From: Hymenochaete sp. R1
Lineage: Eukaryota > Basidiomycota > Agaricomycetes > Hymenochaetales > Hymenochaetaceae
Reading direction: 5' to 3'
Length of the DNA stretch: 64,000 bases
Assembly (NCBI GenBank): GCA_019400425.1
Contig: JAFREE010000119.1
Location: forward strand, 1-64,000
Shown one piece after another: positions 22,021-34,790 of the stretch (position 1 is its first letter; each line of letters opens with the position of its first letter). The notes below the pieces were generated by a model that was not told the origin of the DNA, searched no databases, and worked only from the letters and a program-made list of their open reading frames with translations. The position numbers were made by a program, and so were the translations under genes.

Positions 22021-23528
22021 GGTGAAACCAATGGAAGTTGAGATCAGAATTGGGCTCTGTGTCCGTGTCTTTCGGTTGGTCGCGTCAAAACGTGGTCGTC
22101 ACCGTCACTTACCTTCCTACCCCCATCATCTTTTGTTGGAATCCAACTTCAAATAATCAATATTCTCGCGCTCGGCATGAATTTGATTCTTTGTTCAATA
22201 TCACAATGTTCTCAATGCTCACCTGCGAATATCTCTGGATATTTAATGATCCATGGAAGAAGCTCAAGAACCAAGTCGTCTTGCAGCGACCATGAAATCT
22301 GCAGTACGCATTCCACTGGCGACAGAAGATCTTCAAACTGTACATGACAAGCTCTCCCAAGATATTTTGAAGGGCCACTGAGACGAGGTCTGGGAATGCA
22401 TCAGGTCGCTAATGATGCACGAGGCACATAATTCCCAATGGTGAAGTGAGTCCGTTTCATGCCTTCCTAGCATTAAGGAGGTTGATAAGTGAAGTGTACG
22501 ACAGCGTATCACTATCATCAAGTCGGAGTCTTACATTCCCTATCTCGTAACGATGCTGAGCTCTCACTGGCTGCACCCGAATTTCATCCCGGGTCTTCAA
22601 CTCTGAATTCCCATGTTCATGAATATGCGCGCCGTATTGAAGGTGTAACGGAGTTCTTCGTCTAGCAAATGTTCCTTTCTGCCCCTGATCCAGTACCCGC
22701 CTCGATGCGCAATACTGCATCTTTTCCACAGACAAATGTGAGAAGCCACGGCATTAGATAACATCCGCGCCATCCTTCTTAAAGTTCTTTAAGTACGCGG
22801 TTGGCTCGTCGTTCCTCAGGGTTGACCCGCTACTCAAAGTCATATCCTCTTTACGTCTTTCATCTCTAAGGCGCCTTTATCTCTGTATATACTACCCAGC
22901 AACACACTCGTTGTCGGTGGCGATCTCTTTCTCGTTCTCAAGTCAAACGTCAAGTATTACTGGAAAACTCACTCTCGCCGCTATCGAACAGGCTTCTTTA
23001 TTTAACAAGGTGTGAAGGTTTAGTTTATATGTATAGCTGCAATTTGGTCTGACTGTCTGATACAGGGATCACACAGACTTTGTATCTCTGTGGAATGAAC
23101 TCCGGGCTTGATTGCAGTGACGACTAACCCAGTGGCATCCCAAAGAACCATAAATCACACTCCGATTGTGTTGACGGCGATAGGTTACAATCAGCCACAA
23201 TCATCCGGGCATTTACGGTAAGCTACCATATGTTCACCGAGTCCTCGACACCGATTCGGGGATACAGATAAAATGTTCATCAAATTAATTATCTACTTCA
23301 CTACAGTTACTACCAGAAGGCTGGCTGTGACCTCAGTGCATTGCAACCATTCGTGTCGGTGCATATCACCGATTCACCACTTGTTTTCGCCACTACGCGT
23401 ATTGCATTTTGTTTGTTGTTACGGCCGCTCAAAAAGTTAGCGTTCGGCGCTGTTCAAGCTCTTTCGTGTATTTATGCCTTCATTGCCCTCCACCTCTGGT
23501 CCATTCAGTGACGCCCAAAGCATACCCT
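22021..23528. other. unassigned stretch with spliced-ORF-like pieces
   Basis: Between two divergent genes. On the minus strand, 22040-22740 holds several open pieces separated by plausible introns, for instance one reading FEDLLSPVECVLQISWSLQD near 22250-22350; I could not assemble a gene or recognise a family. On the plus strand, 22910-23415 can be spliced into an open frame without any Met that would join the next gene. A TATATA-like sequence lies near 22886. Treat the area as possible 5' exons or a decayed gene. Confidence 0.35.
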
Positions 23529-24794
23529 ATGATTCCTCGAGCCTTGTCCACCCAAGAACACGATCAGAATTCAACGTCAACGACTATAACCTCCTCAAAA
23601 ACGTCCAAAACAAGCTCTACTTCAGCCATTACTTCGAAAACTCCAAAATCAAGTCAAACGTCATCTTCAAGAACTCCCGCCCACACATCTTCAGCGAGCG
23701 CAACATCGACGGATGTAGCCACATCTTCTTTGAATGAGTCTCCCTCGCCTTCCATTTCCAGCCAATCGAGTTTGACAACTGGGGAGCGTCTTGCGGAAAG
23801 GGCCAGGTCACCACTCATGCTCACTGGCATCATCGTCGCCTCCCTCTTCGTCCTATTTATCACCCTTTTTGCGCTCATGTACTTCATGAGAAAACGCAAG
23901 CGCAGAAGAACTGCGCCGTACCAGGATGATCCGCGGAATTGGGCCACGCGATTCTTCGGGGAGGTCGGGACCGAGGTTAGGGCCAGGTCAAGATCTATAT
24001 CCCGTGCGGTGAGCATCCGGAAACGGAGTCAAGATGGGCGACCCAAAGGGAAACTGCAAATACGTGTACCTCGAGCACCGGGACTACTGTCTCCTCATAC
24101 GAAGCTAAAGAGCCCATACGAGCGGCTGGAGGACGGTGCCGTGAACCTCGAAAATGTTGACAGGCGCAGCTTCCGTGTATCTGATGGAGCATTGAATCCC
24201 CAGGTGCAGCCTCCGGAACGTAACCATGGTCCCATAACAAGAAATCATACTCTCCCGTCACGTCCCTTTACCCCTCATACAAGCTCACGCAGTATACGTG
24301 ACATTGACCAACCCCCTTTCGCTACACAAGCGCAGCCACGGCGCAAAGCTACCCTTCCATCTCCACCCCACTCCGGGTATGGTCCAGCCATCCTTGCTCA
24401 ATCGGGTCCGTCCGATCAAGTCCCCACCGAAACACCTCGTCTTCATTCCCCTTCTGCGACACCACTCTCAAGTCCGCGCCCACTCCCGCAACGGACCATT
24501 TCAGGTCATCGTAAACTACCAGCTACCCCGCGCCCGGTCGCCTCCTTACACTCCTCTACCTCCATCACAGAGAAAGAAAGAGGGCAGTACGCCGCCGAGG
24601 CTGCTTCGCGCGTCCGTGCGCGCACCTTGCTGCGCCAGGACTCCGGCAGTGGGACAAGCGAAGAGAGTCACGGACACGGGTACGGACATGATCATAGGCA
24701 CTCTCGGGTTGATTCCAGGTCGCCTTTGGTTGAGAGCGGGAAAGAGCAGGAGCTTGACTCGGGATTGGATGTTGGACGGTATGAAGAAGTTTAA
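23529..24794 (+). CDS. single-pass membrane protein, Ser/Thr-rich outside
   Basis: From the ATG at 23529 the product is 421 aa. Residues 1-93 are almost all Ser and Thr with a few Pro, as in heavily O-glycosylated cell-surface stalks. One membrane segment at about 96-120 (MLTGIIVASLFVLFITLF) is followed by a strongly basic stop-transfer sequence RKRKRRR. The remaining 295 residues, presumably cytoplasmic, are rich in Pro, Ser and Arg and disordered, with acidic C-terminus. This layout is common in fungal surface sensors, whose ectodomain and signal peptide usually lie further upstream; here neither is visible from this start. A 5' exon joined at the acceptor before 23513 could supply them, see the upstream entry. 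Function is unknown. Confidence 0.65.
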   Translation: MIPRALSTQEHDQNSTSTTITSSKTSKTSSTSAITSKTPKSSQTSSSRTPAHTSSASATSTDVATSSLNESPSPSISSQSSLTTGERLAERARSPLMLTGIIVASLFVLFITLFALMYFMRKRKRRRTAPYQDDPRNWATRFFGEVGTEVRARSRSISRAVSIRKRSQDGRPKGKLQIRVPRAPGLLSPHTKLKSPYERLEDGAVNLENVDRRSFRVSDGALNPQVQPPERNHGPITRNHTLPSRPFTPHTSSRSIRDIDQPPFATQAQPRRKATLPSPPHSGYGPAILAQSGPSDQVPTETPRLHSPSATPLSSPRPLPQRTISGHRKLPATPRPVASLHSSTSITEKERGQYAAEAASRVRARTLLRQDSGSGTSEESHGHGYGHDHRHSRVDSRSPLVESGKEQELDSGLDVGRYEEV

Positions 24795-25402
24795 ACCGTG
24801 GAGGCTTCGACTGCCTTGATTATATTTATGGGCTCCTGTCCGTGCTTTACAGCACGTATTTTTTCTTTCTTTTTCTCCCTATAAAGTCGGGATTTTTCTG
24901 GGTAATATTGATTTGTTGTACCACCATCGTTTTGTTTCGCGACTTCTTGATCTATCATGCGAATTGTTGTACTAATTCCCACACTCTTCAAATAGTGTCC
25001 TGCGGACAAATTCATAGTAAATACTAAACATAGAATTGTACTTTCCATCCAGTATCACACTTTTTATGATCCGATATCTCGATCTGAAGATACCATCATC
25101 TGAAAACCATTATTTTCTTTCCAAAATTTATCGTGTACAGGGGTGCTTTATCACTGGACTCATAAATAAACAACACGAATGTATATACCCATCCTTTATG
25201 ATACATTTCGTACGAGATAGCGTGAATTGAAGCCTTACATATCATTACACAGACAAACAACAATCGAAGAAGCACAAAAAAAGAGGGATAAGGTGGGGCT
25301 CAAGTCCGTGTACCCCCCACCCCCCCTGGGCATCGATCCGTATACAAGAAATAGCGCCAATCAATACACAGCTACAATCGGTACAAGCGAAGAATATTTA
25401 TT
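24795..25402. other. AT-rich gap between convergent genes
   Basis: Holds the 3' UTRs of the membrane protein gene and the acyltransferase gene. AT-rich, with a C-rich run near 25318. No gene recognised. Confidence 0.5.
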
Positions 25403-27111
25403 TCAAGTCAAAGGACTCAAAATGCGTCTAACGATCTTTCCTACCAGAGCTGGTGCGAAAAAGCAGAAGGCATGGAAAGCCTCGAGAGGATCGCGTAGCT
25501 TCACAGGAATATTTAGGGCAGGATAGGCGGAGGCGAACTCTTTCCCGTCGTCGTTCGTTGAGAAGCTACGGTCGAGCGAGGAGCTGTCGCCGTTGCCATT
25601 GGCAAGCACGTTCGTCCGATGGAACGTATCGAGTTTCTTATCCTTCTCTTCCCAGAGTCTCCGCACCCACTCTTCAAAGATGACTCGCTCGTCCTCCGGC
25701 ACGTCAGCCTCCACAGAAGGAGGTCTCGCGTACCCGTTCATACTTGAGTTCTTGTCAAAAGAAGTATTCGTGCGGGTAATGGGTGGTGTCTTGGTAGGCT
25801 CCGAAGCTGACAAGTCCCCGATAGGAATAGAAGACTTAACGTCGATGAGACGGAGGTGCATGTGCACGATGGGAGGGGGGGCGCCGTCCATGAAGATCGA
25901 ACGAAGCGTGTAGTATTTATTCCCGTAGCCTAGAGCGGGGATACCTGGGTTCGTAGTATGAGTTACAAAAAAATCGGGTAACTGGTATTAAAAAGAGTAT
26001 GATAGTGCATACCCGGATATGCTATAGTTATGTCCAAGAGCTTCAAGTCAGGTATCCGAGGAGACAGAGCACGGAGGGCGAAGAGCAGGCCAGTTGAACG
26101 TGGGAGGATTGTATGAGTCAGGTCAGACTGCCATTCAAAAGGGGTCAATGAAATCAGTTACCAACGCGTACTTATGAATGGGACATCAATACTTACGATA
26201 CCCATCTTATCTGCATATTTCTTGCTCGTAGTTCTGCCACTTCCATCACAAACAGTACCTTCCGGAAAGATTATGAATGCTAAAGGGCTATTCTCCTCTT
26301 CCGCCTTCCGCCCAACCTTAGCGAGTGTGGAAACGAGGTATTCCTTGTCCTGAGCCAGTGAGCGTGCCAGGAATACGAAACGGAACATTTGCATTCCCTG
26401 AGAGAAAAAAGACGTTTAGTCAACTGTGCTTCTGGGCGCACCTCAGCCGAATGCGCCACGCAGCAGTCTGGAAGCATGGAGACACGCACCCAGCCAATGA
26501 TAGGCACCCATTTGAGACTCTTCTTGAGCACGATGAGGACGCTCTGGTGGATGTTCATAAAATATGTCAAGCACCAAACGTAGAACCAGTCTGCATAATT
26601 CTAAGCACGTAAGAATGGGTATAGGAATCCAAGCCACTAAATTGAGGGACTCACTTGGTGGTTGGATATAATGACCATCTTATTCGGTACTCTGAGATTG
26701 ACAACAGCTCCGTCTGTATCCCTGATAACGATTTTATCCAAATCTTCTCTGTCGAAGGCCCCTATGCCATCTGTCTGGAAGGTCACACGAAGAGTCGTAG
26801 GTGCAAAAAGCTGAGTTACAAGAGCTACTTTAAGTCAGTATTCGGTCGTGTCCAGAAGTCAGCGACTTACTCATAAGCTGACAAAATGATCCTTTCGTAT
26901 AGCTAATACCATCATAATGAAGCTTTCGTATGCGTTCGCTTGGGATGAGACGTAGAGGAAGCAACATGAACTGAGTGGCATTGATCATAACGCATCCTGA
27001 GAGGAAGAACGCGAGCATGCATGCACCCCGGATGAGCTGCGACCATGATCTTGGCCTTCGCTGTGCTATTGGTATCGCATGTGCTTGCGTCGTAGGCTTC
27101 ATCGTCGGCAT
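25403..27111 (-). CDS. PlsC-type lysophospholipid acyltransferase
   Basis: Six exons: 26871-27111, 26655-26827, 26490-26600, 26197-26397, 26013-26127 and 25403-25944, introns 43-92 nt, 460 aa. The order of conserved blocks is that of the LCLAT1/Cst26 group: a hydrophobic N-terminal segment (ACMLAFFLSGCVMINATQF), SNHQNYADWFYVW where most relatives have NHxxYxDW instead of the canonical NHX4D, KKSLKWVPIIGWGMQMFRF, and the FPEGT acyl-binding motif, followed by TSKKYADKMGI. These enzymes transfer an acyl chain from acyl-CoA to a lysophospholipid, phosphatidylinositol or cardiolipin in the best studied cases, at the ER or mitochondrial membranes. The C-terminal 150 residues are less conserved and end in a possible second hydrophobic patch. 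Start at 27111 or the Met at 27102. Confidence 0.9.
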
Positions 27112-27580
27112 GCTTCGTCGATGTGCGAAAGAGAGCAGAAATGGCCACCTCACCGGTGTGTGCTGAAAGGCGCAGCTGCCTCAGTGCCTGACACAAGCAG
27201 TACGGCGTAAGGGCATCGCACGCGATCGGAATTCGGGATCTCAGTAGTCCGTAGGCACGTGATCTTTTGCGCCCATTTTCATCGGTTTCTGCTCTTTCTT
27301 CTGTCCTTTCCAGTCCGCGATGTTATGACCTTGTCGAATACACGCTTCTGTATGACATGCAAAAGTGGAGACAGACGAAAGTGAAAGTTGAGAGCGAAAG
27401 AGCTTGACGACCAGGCTTGGACTTAGCCAAACGACTTACGACGCGAGATCTTGGCGAGTGCCAGTGGCGCCTCGTTGTGTCCCCGAGGTCAGCGATTCTC
27501 TCGATTGTTCCTTCTTTCCCTCTGAACTGCTTTGTTTAGATGCTTCTGTAATCTCTCGACCGTGTTTTGCTGTAACTAAA
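27112..27580. other. divergent promoter region
   Basis: About 470 bp between the acyltransferase and the F-box gene, which point away from each other, so it should contain both promoters. The F-box frame is open upstream to 27404, but no ATG occurs before 27581. Confidence 0.5.
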
Positions 27581-28777
27581 ATGTCTAACATTAACGAGGA
27601 CATCGTCGAGCACATCCTATCGCACAGTTTTTCATGGTGGCAGCGAGACTTTGCCCGGCTCGCCTTGGTGTCCACAGTATGGGTTCAACCCATCCGAAAA
27701 CGCCTTTATTCTCGTCCGCAAGTCTATGATTACCACGGATGCGACTGTCTCAGTTGGACACTCAAGGAGAATGCAGAGCTTGTCAAGATTGTTCGAGGAC
27801 TGGATCTCCGTCCAACCCCAAACGAACGGGACTGTGCCCCCGTCTCCAGATCCTCTGATATCAGTGGATTTCCCTTGTGTGTACCACAGCTACTTGCGAT
27901 TGTGCGAGTCGAATATCTCAGTCTTTCAGGGCCAGTAGCTCGCTCGGCGGAACGATTACTGCGCGCCCTCGCATCGCCGCATACGGTCAAGACGCTTCGT
28001 ATTGAAGGGGCTAGTACCTCCTGGATGGGCCAACCAAAGATGTCCCTCACCTGGGCAGGCGACCTTGCGAACCGATTCTGCGCGCTCAAGTCGTTGTCAC
28101 TAGTGGGACCCTTGCTGTTGGACATTGATGGATCTCACTTTGACTTTGACGAGAGTGCCAGTGATCAGGATAGGCTTATGGCACCAACTACATGCAACCT
28201 CGAAGAGCTTTATCTCTTGGATGTCGACCTTGCCGAGTACTCCGATTGCATCGCTACTCTCCTCGCTGGTCCCTCCTCATGGCAATCGCTCCACACACTC
28301 ACCTTCTCCGTCCGCACAATTGATCAAGCACATCTCACCACGTACAACTTCACCTCCCTCTTCTCTCTCATATCTTCCACGCTCCAGACCCTTGTCATAC
28401 GCTCCCAGACCAAAATATCCACAGACATTATTACGTTACACGAAATGCTCAAGGTCAAGGGGCTTGCGCTCCCTCTAAAGTCCCTGCGATCCCTCGAATG
28501 TGCGGGCGTCGCAGTTTACGTTGAAGGTCTCGCATACGTCGTCCCGGATATCATGCACCTCGACGTCGAGGTCAACGTCGAGAGTGCAGCTTTCAGTCTT
28601 TTCCAACTCGACTCGTTTCTCGACGCCATCGCGAAGCAGAATTTTCCGAAACTGCAGAGCTTGGTATTGCACAACCATAAGCATGAGAACATCCTTGAAA
28701 GGGATACGAATGGTTTGATACATTCTCTCGGTATGCTGTGCAGAGAGAGGAATATCATGTTTCAGTACCTTGCGTAA
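27581..28777 (+). CDS. F-box protein
   Basis: An uninterrupted frame of 398 aa from the ATG at 27581. Residues 4-40 look like an F-box: INEDIVEHILSHSF followed by a Leu/Val-rich helix with LALVSTVW, the usual Skp1-binding pattern. The remainder has regularly spaced Leu-rich segments (VRGLDLRPT, VEYLSLSG, LKSLSLVG, LEELYLLDVD), suggesting degenerate leucine-rich repeats, as in the large family of basidiomycete F-box proteins. By analogy the protein would recruit a substrate to an SCF ubiquitin ligase; the substrate is unknown. The open frame upstream of 27581 has no Met and is not included. Confidence 0.78.
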   Translation: MSNINEDIVEHILSHSFSWWQRDFARLALVSTVWVQPIRKRLYSRPQVYDYHGCDCLSWTLKENAELVKIVRGLDLRPTPNERDCAPVSRSSDISGFPLCVPQLLAIVRVEYLSLSGPVARSAERLLRALASPHTVKTLRIEGASTSWMGQPKMSLTWAGDLANRFCALKSLSLVGPLLLDIDGSHFDFDESASDQDRLMAPTTCNLEELYLLDVDLAEYSDCIATLLAGPSSWQSLHTLTFSVRTIDQAHLTTYNFTSLFSLISSTLQTLVIRSQTKISTDIITLHEMLKVKGLALPLKSLRSLECAGVAVYVEGLAYVVPDIMHLDVEVNVESAAFSLFQLDSFLDAIAKQNFPKLQSLVLHNHKHENILERDTNGLIHSLGMLCRERNIMFQYLA

Positions 28778-29186
28778 TGCTGCTTTGCTTCCCTCGCTCT
28801 CTTTTAAGTTATGGTAATCCAATTCTTTCGACCTTGCTCTTCTCTCGTATTTCCTCACATCGTGCTCTGTCTTGCATTTAGTTATGTTTTGGACACTGCA
28901 TTGAATCGCGCTTTGTATTCTGATTATATACGTTTTCATCACTACCCACACGTCAGCACGATGAATCTTTCACCCTATGCTTGTATATAGATATTAGTTT
29001 TATTCTCATCCTTCTCCTTTTCTCTTCCAGGGAAGGGACCTCTGCTTTTCCGAAAAGGTAATCGGCACATCACGTGACTATAATTTCGAGTCATGCAAAA
29101 AAAGAGCTGCGCATATAGTCACTTGCCTTCTCATCTCTTCCTCTTTCAACCCCCTTTTAAGGAAGGAAACAAAACACTCGACAAGA
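28778..29186. other. gap between F-box gene and lys1
   Basis: About 410 bp, 3' UTR of the F-box gene then the lys1 promoter. A TTTTCCGAAAAGG inverted sequence lies near 29046. No gene seen. Confidence 0.45.
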
Positions 29187-30540
<1,354 letters not shown>

Positions 30541-31090
30541 ACTCGTAAAGTGGCGAATGTAGCGAAGTGGATGGATTGGATGCGGAACCAAAATAGGCTC
30601 AGAGGCCGAGTGCGGAGTCAGTCTAGGCTTTGGGCTTGGTTTCGGGTCGAATCTTCTCAAAATGAAAAGGGATGAATGTCCCATTGTCCGGGGCCGGTCT
30701 CGAGGATGAGTGAGTTGGTTGCTTAGCGGAAGGCGCCGCAGCCTTCGGTGCCGCACCCAAGTTTACGGGTAATCTTTGATATTGAATACCAAGTGCATAA
30801 TTTGTATTTGCGATAGACAGCAAAGTTGAAGTTACAAGGTCTTGATAGAGATGTTGCTAGGGTGCCGTGAGGGGCCCGCTCCCGTCGCCAAATTTTATAA
30901 ATAGGCGGCCATGCTTTGGACACCAGTACTAGGAAACTATGACGCTGGTTTGAAACGCTTTGAGCGCTGTACGATGTGGGAGAACTTGCAGCCCACAACC
31001 AAGCAATCGAGATGCGCTGTAAAGGAGATTTATCGAGAACTGTCACTGCAGTGGGAATGAATCACCAGAAAGGAGATAGACTTTGCCAGA
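30541..31090. other. region after lys1, up to a repeat element
   Basis: The lys1 3' UTR, then unassigned sequence up to the inverted-repeat element at 31091. The minus-strand open frames are shadows of lys1 or low complexity. Confidence 0.45.
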
Positions 31091-31180
31091 GGGTAACCAG
31101 GACCCGGGCATATCCCCATATAGGCCTCATCCAGAATCCGGGTCTCAGACCCGTACTTTTTCGGAAATTTTAAGTTTTTG

Positions 31181-31245
31181 GACCCGTACTTTCCTCAGGC
31201 CTAGGAAAAATTTTCGGAAAAAACACCCGTACTTTCCTCAGGCCT
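31181..31245 (+). repeat. left subfamily of 22-bp repeats
   Basis: Two copies of GACCCGTACTTTCCTCAGGC plus CT, at 31181-31202 and 31225-31245, and a third partial copy at about 31148. They differ from the right-hand units by two consistent changes (C for T, C for G). Confidence 0.7.
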
Positions 31246-31927
31246 TAAGCGGTCCCAAAAAGGCCGATCCGTGGGAAGCGGAGTTCCCACGGTCACGTGC
31301 ACGCTTGTACTCTGAATTTTCGACGGAGCAAAGGATCGGCTCGTTTGGTGACGTGACGCGCGTATGGCTGGTGACAGGCTTTGACCCAAGTCTTTCTCTT
31401 CCACCATGACCATGACCGTCGTTTGATCACCAAGACCCACAGCTCACTGATTCGAACAAGCAGCCATAAACCACAGACAGAGAGTAAGACAGAAAAAATC
31501 ACACATAAGGACAAGAACAAGTTTTCAAGTACATGAGATCATAACATTCTTGAGCATCTTCATCTATTCTGTTCTGAGACACGTTGAAACCCGGCTCAAA
31601 AGAGTGCACTCCCGAAACGAGTCTGAGACCTTCAGAATAGCAGTATAAATAGCCGTACATACAGCACTGGTTGTGGCTGTGATGAACTGGTACAAGCCGA
31701 AGAAGCCCTTGAGTCGGTTTTCACTTGCTTACTTGATTTGGACATGCTTGTAGATAAAACACCCATTTTGCTTATCTTGAGCCCCAAAAATGAGTAGAGT
31801 CAAGATGTCTGGTACATTTAGCTTACTAAATGTAAAAAAAATTACTAAAGATAGAGAGATTTTTCGCTATGGAGGGTTGCCGAACCGTTCTAAGGTACAT
31901 CAAATTTTTTCAAAATCCCAGCCGCCA

Positions 31928-32078
31928 GACCCGTATTTTCCTGAGGCCTTCGCCCCTCCGAGATCTCAGACCCGTATTTTCCTGAGGCCTTTAGCCGATC
32001 CGTGGTTATCGGACCCGTATTTTCCTGAGGCCTATTACCAAAAAAGGAAATCGAAAAACCCGTATTTTCCTGAGGCCT
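31928..32078 (+). repeat. right subfamily of 22-bp repeats, four copies
   Basis: Four near-identical copies of GACCCGTATTTTCCTGAGGC plus CT at 31928-31949, 31969-31990, 32012-32033 and 32058-32078, separated by 19-25 bp of unique sequence. The spacing of about 41-46 bp is fairly regular. Low divergence points to recent amplification. Confidence 0.85.
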
Positions 32079-32110
32079 ACCGTGGGATATGCCCGGGTCC
32101 TGGGTAACCC

Positions 32111-32934
32111 CAGACGACGAATTCGCCAAGTATGACAACGCCGCTGTGCAACACTGCGGGCTCTTGCACTGACCATGATGACGACGACGACGGCAACGAC
32201 CATTCTAGTACATGTTACTAGTATGAGTATAGCATACAGCAGAACACTATGAGCTCAGTAGGACGATGATACACGTATGAAAAGATGCCGAAGGAGGGGG
32301 TGTTGTTGTAATCGAAGTGCTTGCGCCGTTCTTAGCCGGGGTTCGTCGTCGTCGCCGTTGTCTGATTGCGTTGTATTCTCGCCACAAGTGAGTTGGTAAC
32401 CGCCGCAGGCTCTCCTTTCTTTTCTTCAACTTCAACCATCCACCTCGACGACGGTGACGACGACGAGGCCTCTTATTACTCTCTTCTTCTTTCTGCTGCG
32501 TCCTTTGCTTGCCAAAGTGCTTCATTTTCTCCCTCTCTCTCTTTCTCTTTCTCTGGCTGGTTCTGGGTCTTTTTACTTTTTCATTTCACTTCATCTTTTA
32601 ATCTTCCTTTCATTCTTTCATCATAGTTCTCCCTTTATTTCCCCCTTTTAAGCTTATCAGAACGAACGTCGTGCACACTCAGGCTTATCGATAAGACCGC
32701 AGTTGCACTCGGATTCATCGACGCCACACGACCGACCCCGACTTCTTGCAAGACAAAGTGCTCATCTCAAGCTTGTCTTCCTACCCCTTCCGTGCTCTTA
32801 TCAATTGACTCTTCTTCCTGGTGCTGGACGCCCCCTCTCGACCAGACTCACTCTCTTGTATCTCCCAGCATCTCCAGCTACCGACATCGACCTAATTCTA
32901 GCCAAGAACACATTCATTCAAACACACTAACAAC
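32111..32934. other. promoter side of the gene at 32935
   Basis: Some 820 bp rich in CT tracts from 32440 onwards, as in many fungal promoters. Short low-complexity frames only; no gene accepted. Confidence 0.45.
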
Positions 32935-34790
32935 ATGGTCATGCCTATTGCATGCTCTCCTGTTCCGATCATCGAGATCTCATTTGCGCCACCCGAAGAG
33001 CCAAAGAAAGAGCCATTCTCTCCTTTCACCCCCACTAAACTCAAGTTCACCCCCTCCGAAGACACCGCCGAGGACGATACTGAAGACCAGTATAGGCCCA
33101 CTTTGCTCACGCCCCCACCGGCTACGTCCCCGCTCCGCCACGGACGCGGTGTGGGGGCGGGCCCTGGGCTCGGAAGCAAAGCGAAGGGACTAGGGATTGG
33201 GGACGAACAGTTCCAGACACTGCTGAGGGCGTCGAAGGAGAGGAGCAGTGTGGCGACGAGTGCGGCAGCGAAGAAGCAGCAGGATCTGAGGAAGGAGGTG
33301 ACGATGAAAGCGCATAAGAATAAGCAGGGTGAGTGTTCTGACGATCTTTTCTTCTTTTTTATTTACTTAAGTTCTTCATTTTATGTATGCGTGTCGTTCT
33401 TGTCCATGATGCAGCGGAACGGCGTGCTCTGTTTCTTTCGAAAGTTGGCGCCCCACCTTCCCCAACGGCTGTATGCCTTCCCAAGACACCGCCTGAATCT
33501 CCAGCCATTTTCCATTACTCACTGCCATCGCCAGGCTTATGTTCCCCTTTGGACCTATTCGAGAAACTTGGCCTCAGCAGCCAGCTCCCTGGTGGAAGAT
33601 ACGACACTACAAGGAGAACGTGGATAGAACAAGTCGACTTTCGGTCGTTCAAGACTGAGAAAGAGTCCCAGCTCCAGCTCCCTCCGCCATATACCGAACT
33701 CCAGCCCGCACCTGAGATCAAGGCAAACGTACCAATGATCTCCGTGACAGGACCCGAAGATGTCGAGAAGCCGTTCAAGAGAGGTCATCAACGCAAGACG
33801 TCTCTCCCGTCCCTGGAGCAGATCACGGAACGATACTCCGAGCGAGTCGCTCCGGCGTCTCCCATGACGGCGAAAGCCCCTTCACCTCGAGCTCGCGCAC
33901 CTCTACCTGCATTCCTCAGCTCGCCGGGACGTAGCACCAGGCAAATGGCGTCCCCGCCAGCGCCGCCTCCAACGAAGGCGGAGACGATAGCGGAAAGAAA
34001 TGCCGTTCGTCCGAGGTTGGCAAGCACAGGGCGTATTCCGTTCCCTTCTCGGTCGTCACCGTCACCGCCGCCTCCCTCTTCAGATCTCAGACTCAACAAC
34101 AGCACCGCCGCACCATTCCAGAAGCCCCTTCCCCCAACTCCCATCCCATCTCAAACCGTCTTTCACACGCATCCCCGAACCCAGCTCCCGACCTCGCCCA
34201 TGTCCCCTCGCACCCCGCTTTCACCCTCCCCACCTACGATCGAAGTGACCACAACACACGTCCCGCGCTTCAGCTCCAGTACTGACCAGTATCAGAACAC
34301 GGGATCAAATGCGGGGACGCGGTTCAAGCTTACAGAAGCGAATTTGAGGGCACTTGACTCTCGCGCTCGGACTGCAAGGGAGATGTTGAACGCCGTGCGC
34401 AGGCGAGCGGGTGTCGTCAGCGGCGGCGTTGTTCACGCTGGTTCCCATGGATTGTCTATCCCGGCGCCCAACACTCCGAGGCAGGCGCATACACCCACAG
34501 CCACATCCCTCAACTCCGGTGTTCAGTTCCCGGGTAACGTACCAGGAACCGGCACACGCGTCCTCCCATCCACCTCCACCCTGCGTCCCCTCGCAAGCTA
34601 CGATGACTCCGTAGCCTATCCTCTGACGAAAGAGAAGCTGCGGAAGCTTAAGCTTAGTGCGGCGGACTACGAGAAGCTCCAGAGGAGGAGACATAGTGCA
34701 CCTGCCGAGGTGGCGTTGTCGTTTGGGCGTGTAGGGCGGTCGGGGAGGGAAGGGTTCGTGCATCCTGTGGTGAAGATGGGTGGCTTCTGA
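32935..34790 (+). CDS. disordered proline-rich protein
   Basis: Two exons, 32935-33328 and 33415-34790, over an 86-nt intron, 589 aa. The N-terminus (MVMPIACSPVPIIEISFAPP) and a LRASKERSSVATSAAAKKQQ helix just before the intron are the most ordered-looking parts; after the splice the frame goes on AERRALFLSKVGAPPSPTA. The rest is mostly Pro, Ser and Thr with short segments such as RKTSLPSLEQITERYSER, and a C-terminal part with LTKEKLRKLKLSAADYEKLQ. I recognise no catalytic domain. Similar architecture is seen in uncharacterised fungal scaffold-like proteins. The first or third codon could be the start. Confidence 0.75.

Larger units (their letters stand above)
31091..32110. mobile_element. 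1.0-kb inverted-repeat element with internal 22-bp repeats
   Basis: The ends, 31091-31116 and 32084-32110, are inverted copies sharing AGGACCCGGGCATATCCC exactly, with one substitution and one indel in the outer eight bases; similarity goes on inwards to a common TAGGCCTCA. CAGA flanks both sides (31087-31090, 32111-32114) and may be a target duplication. Inside, a unit of about 22 bp occurs in two subfamilies, one near each end, both in the same orientation. No transposase frame exists. The element looks like a non-autonomous DNA transposon of a type I cannot name. Confidence 0.6.

Noticed and set aside
31790..32107. Frame translating repeated DPYFPEA units
   Set aside because: Result of the 22-bp DNA repeats in the inverted-repeat element; same repeats read differently on the other strand.
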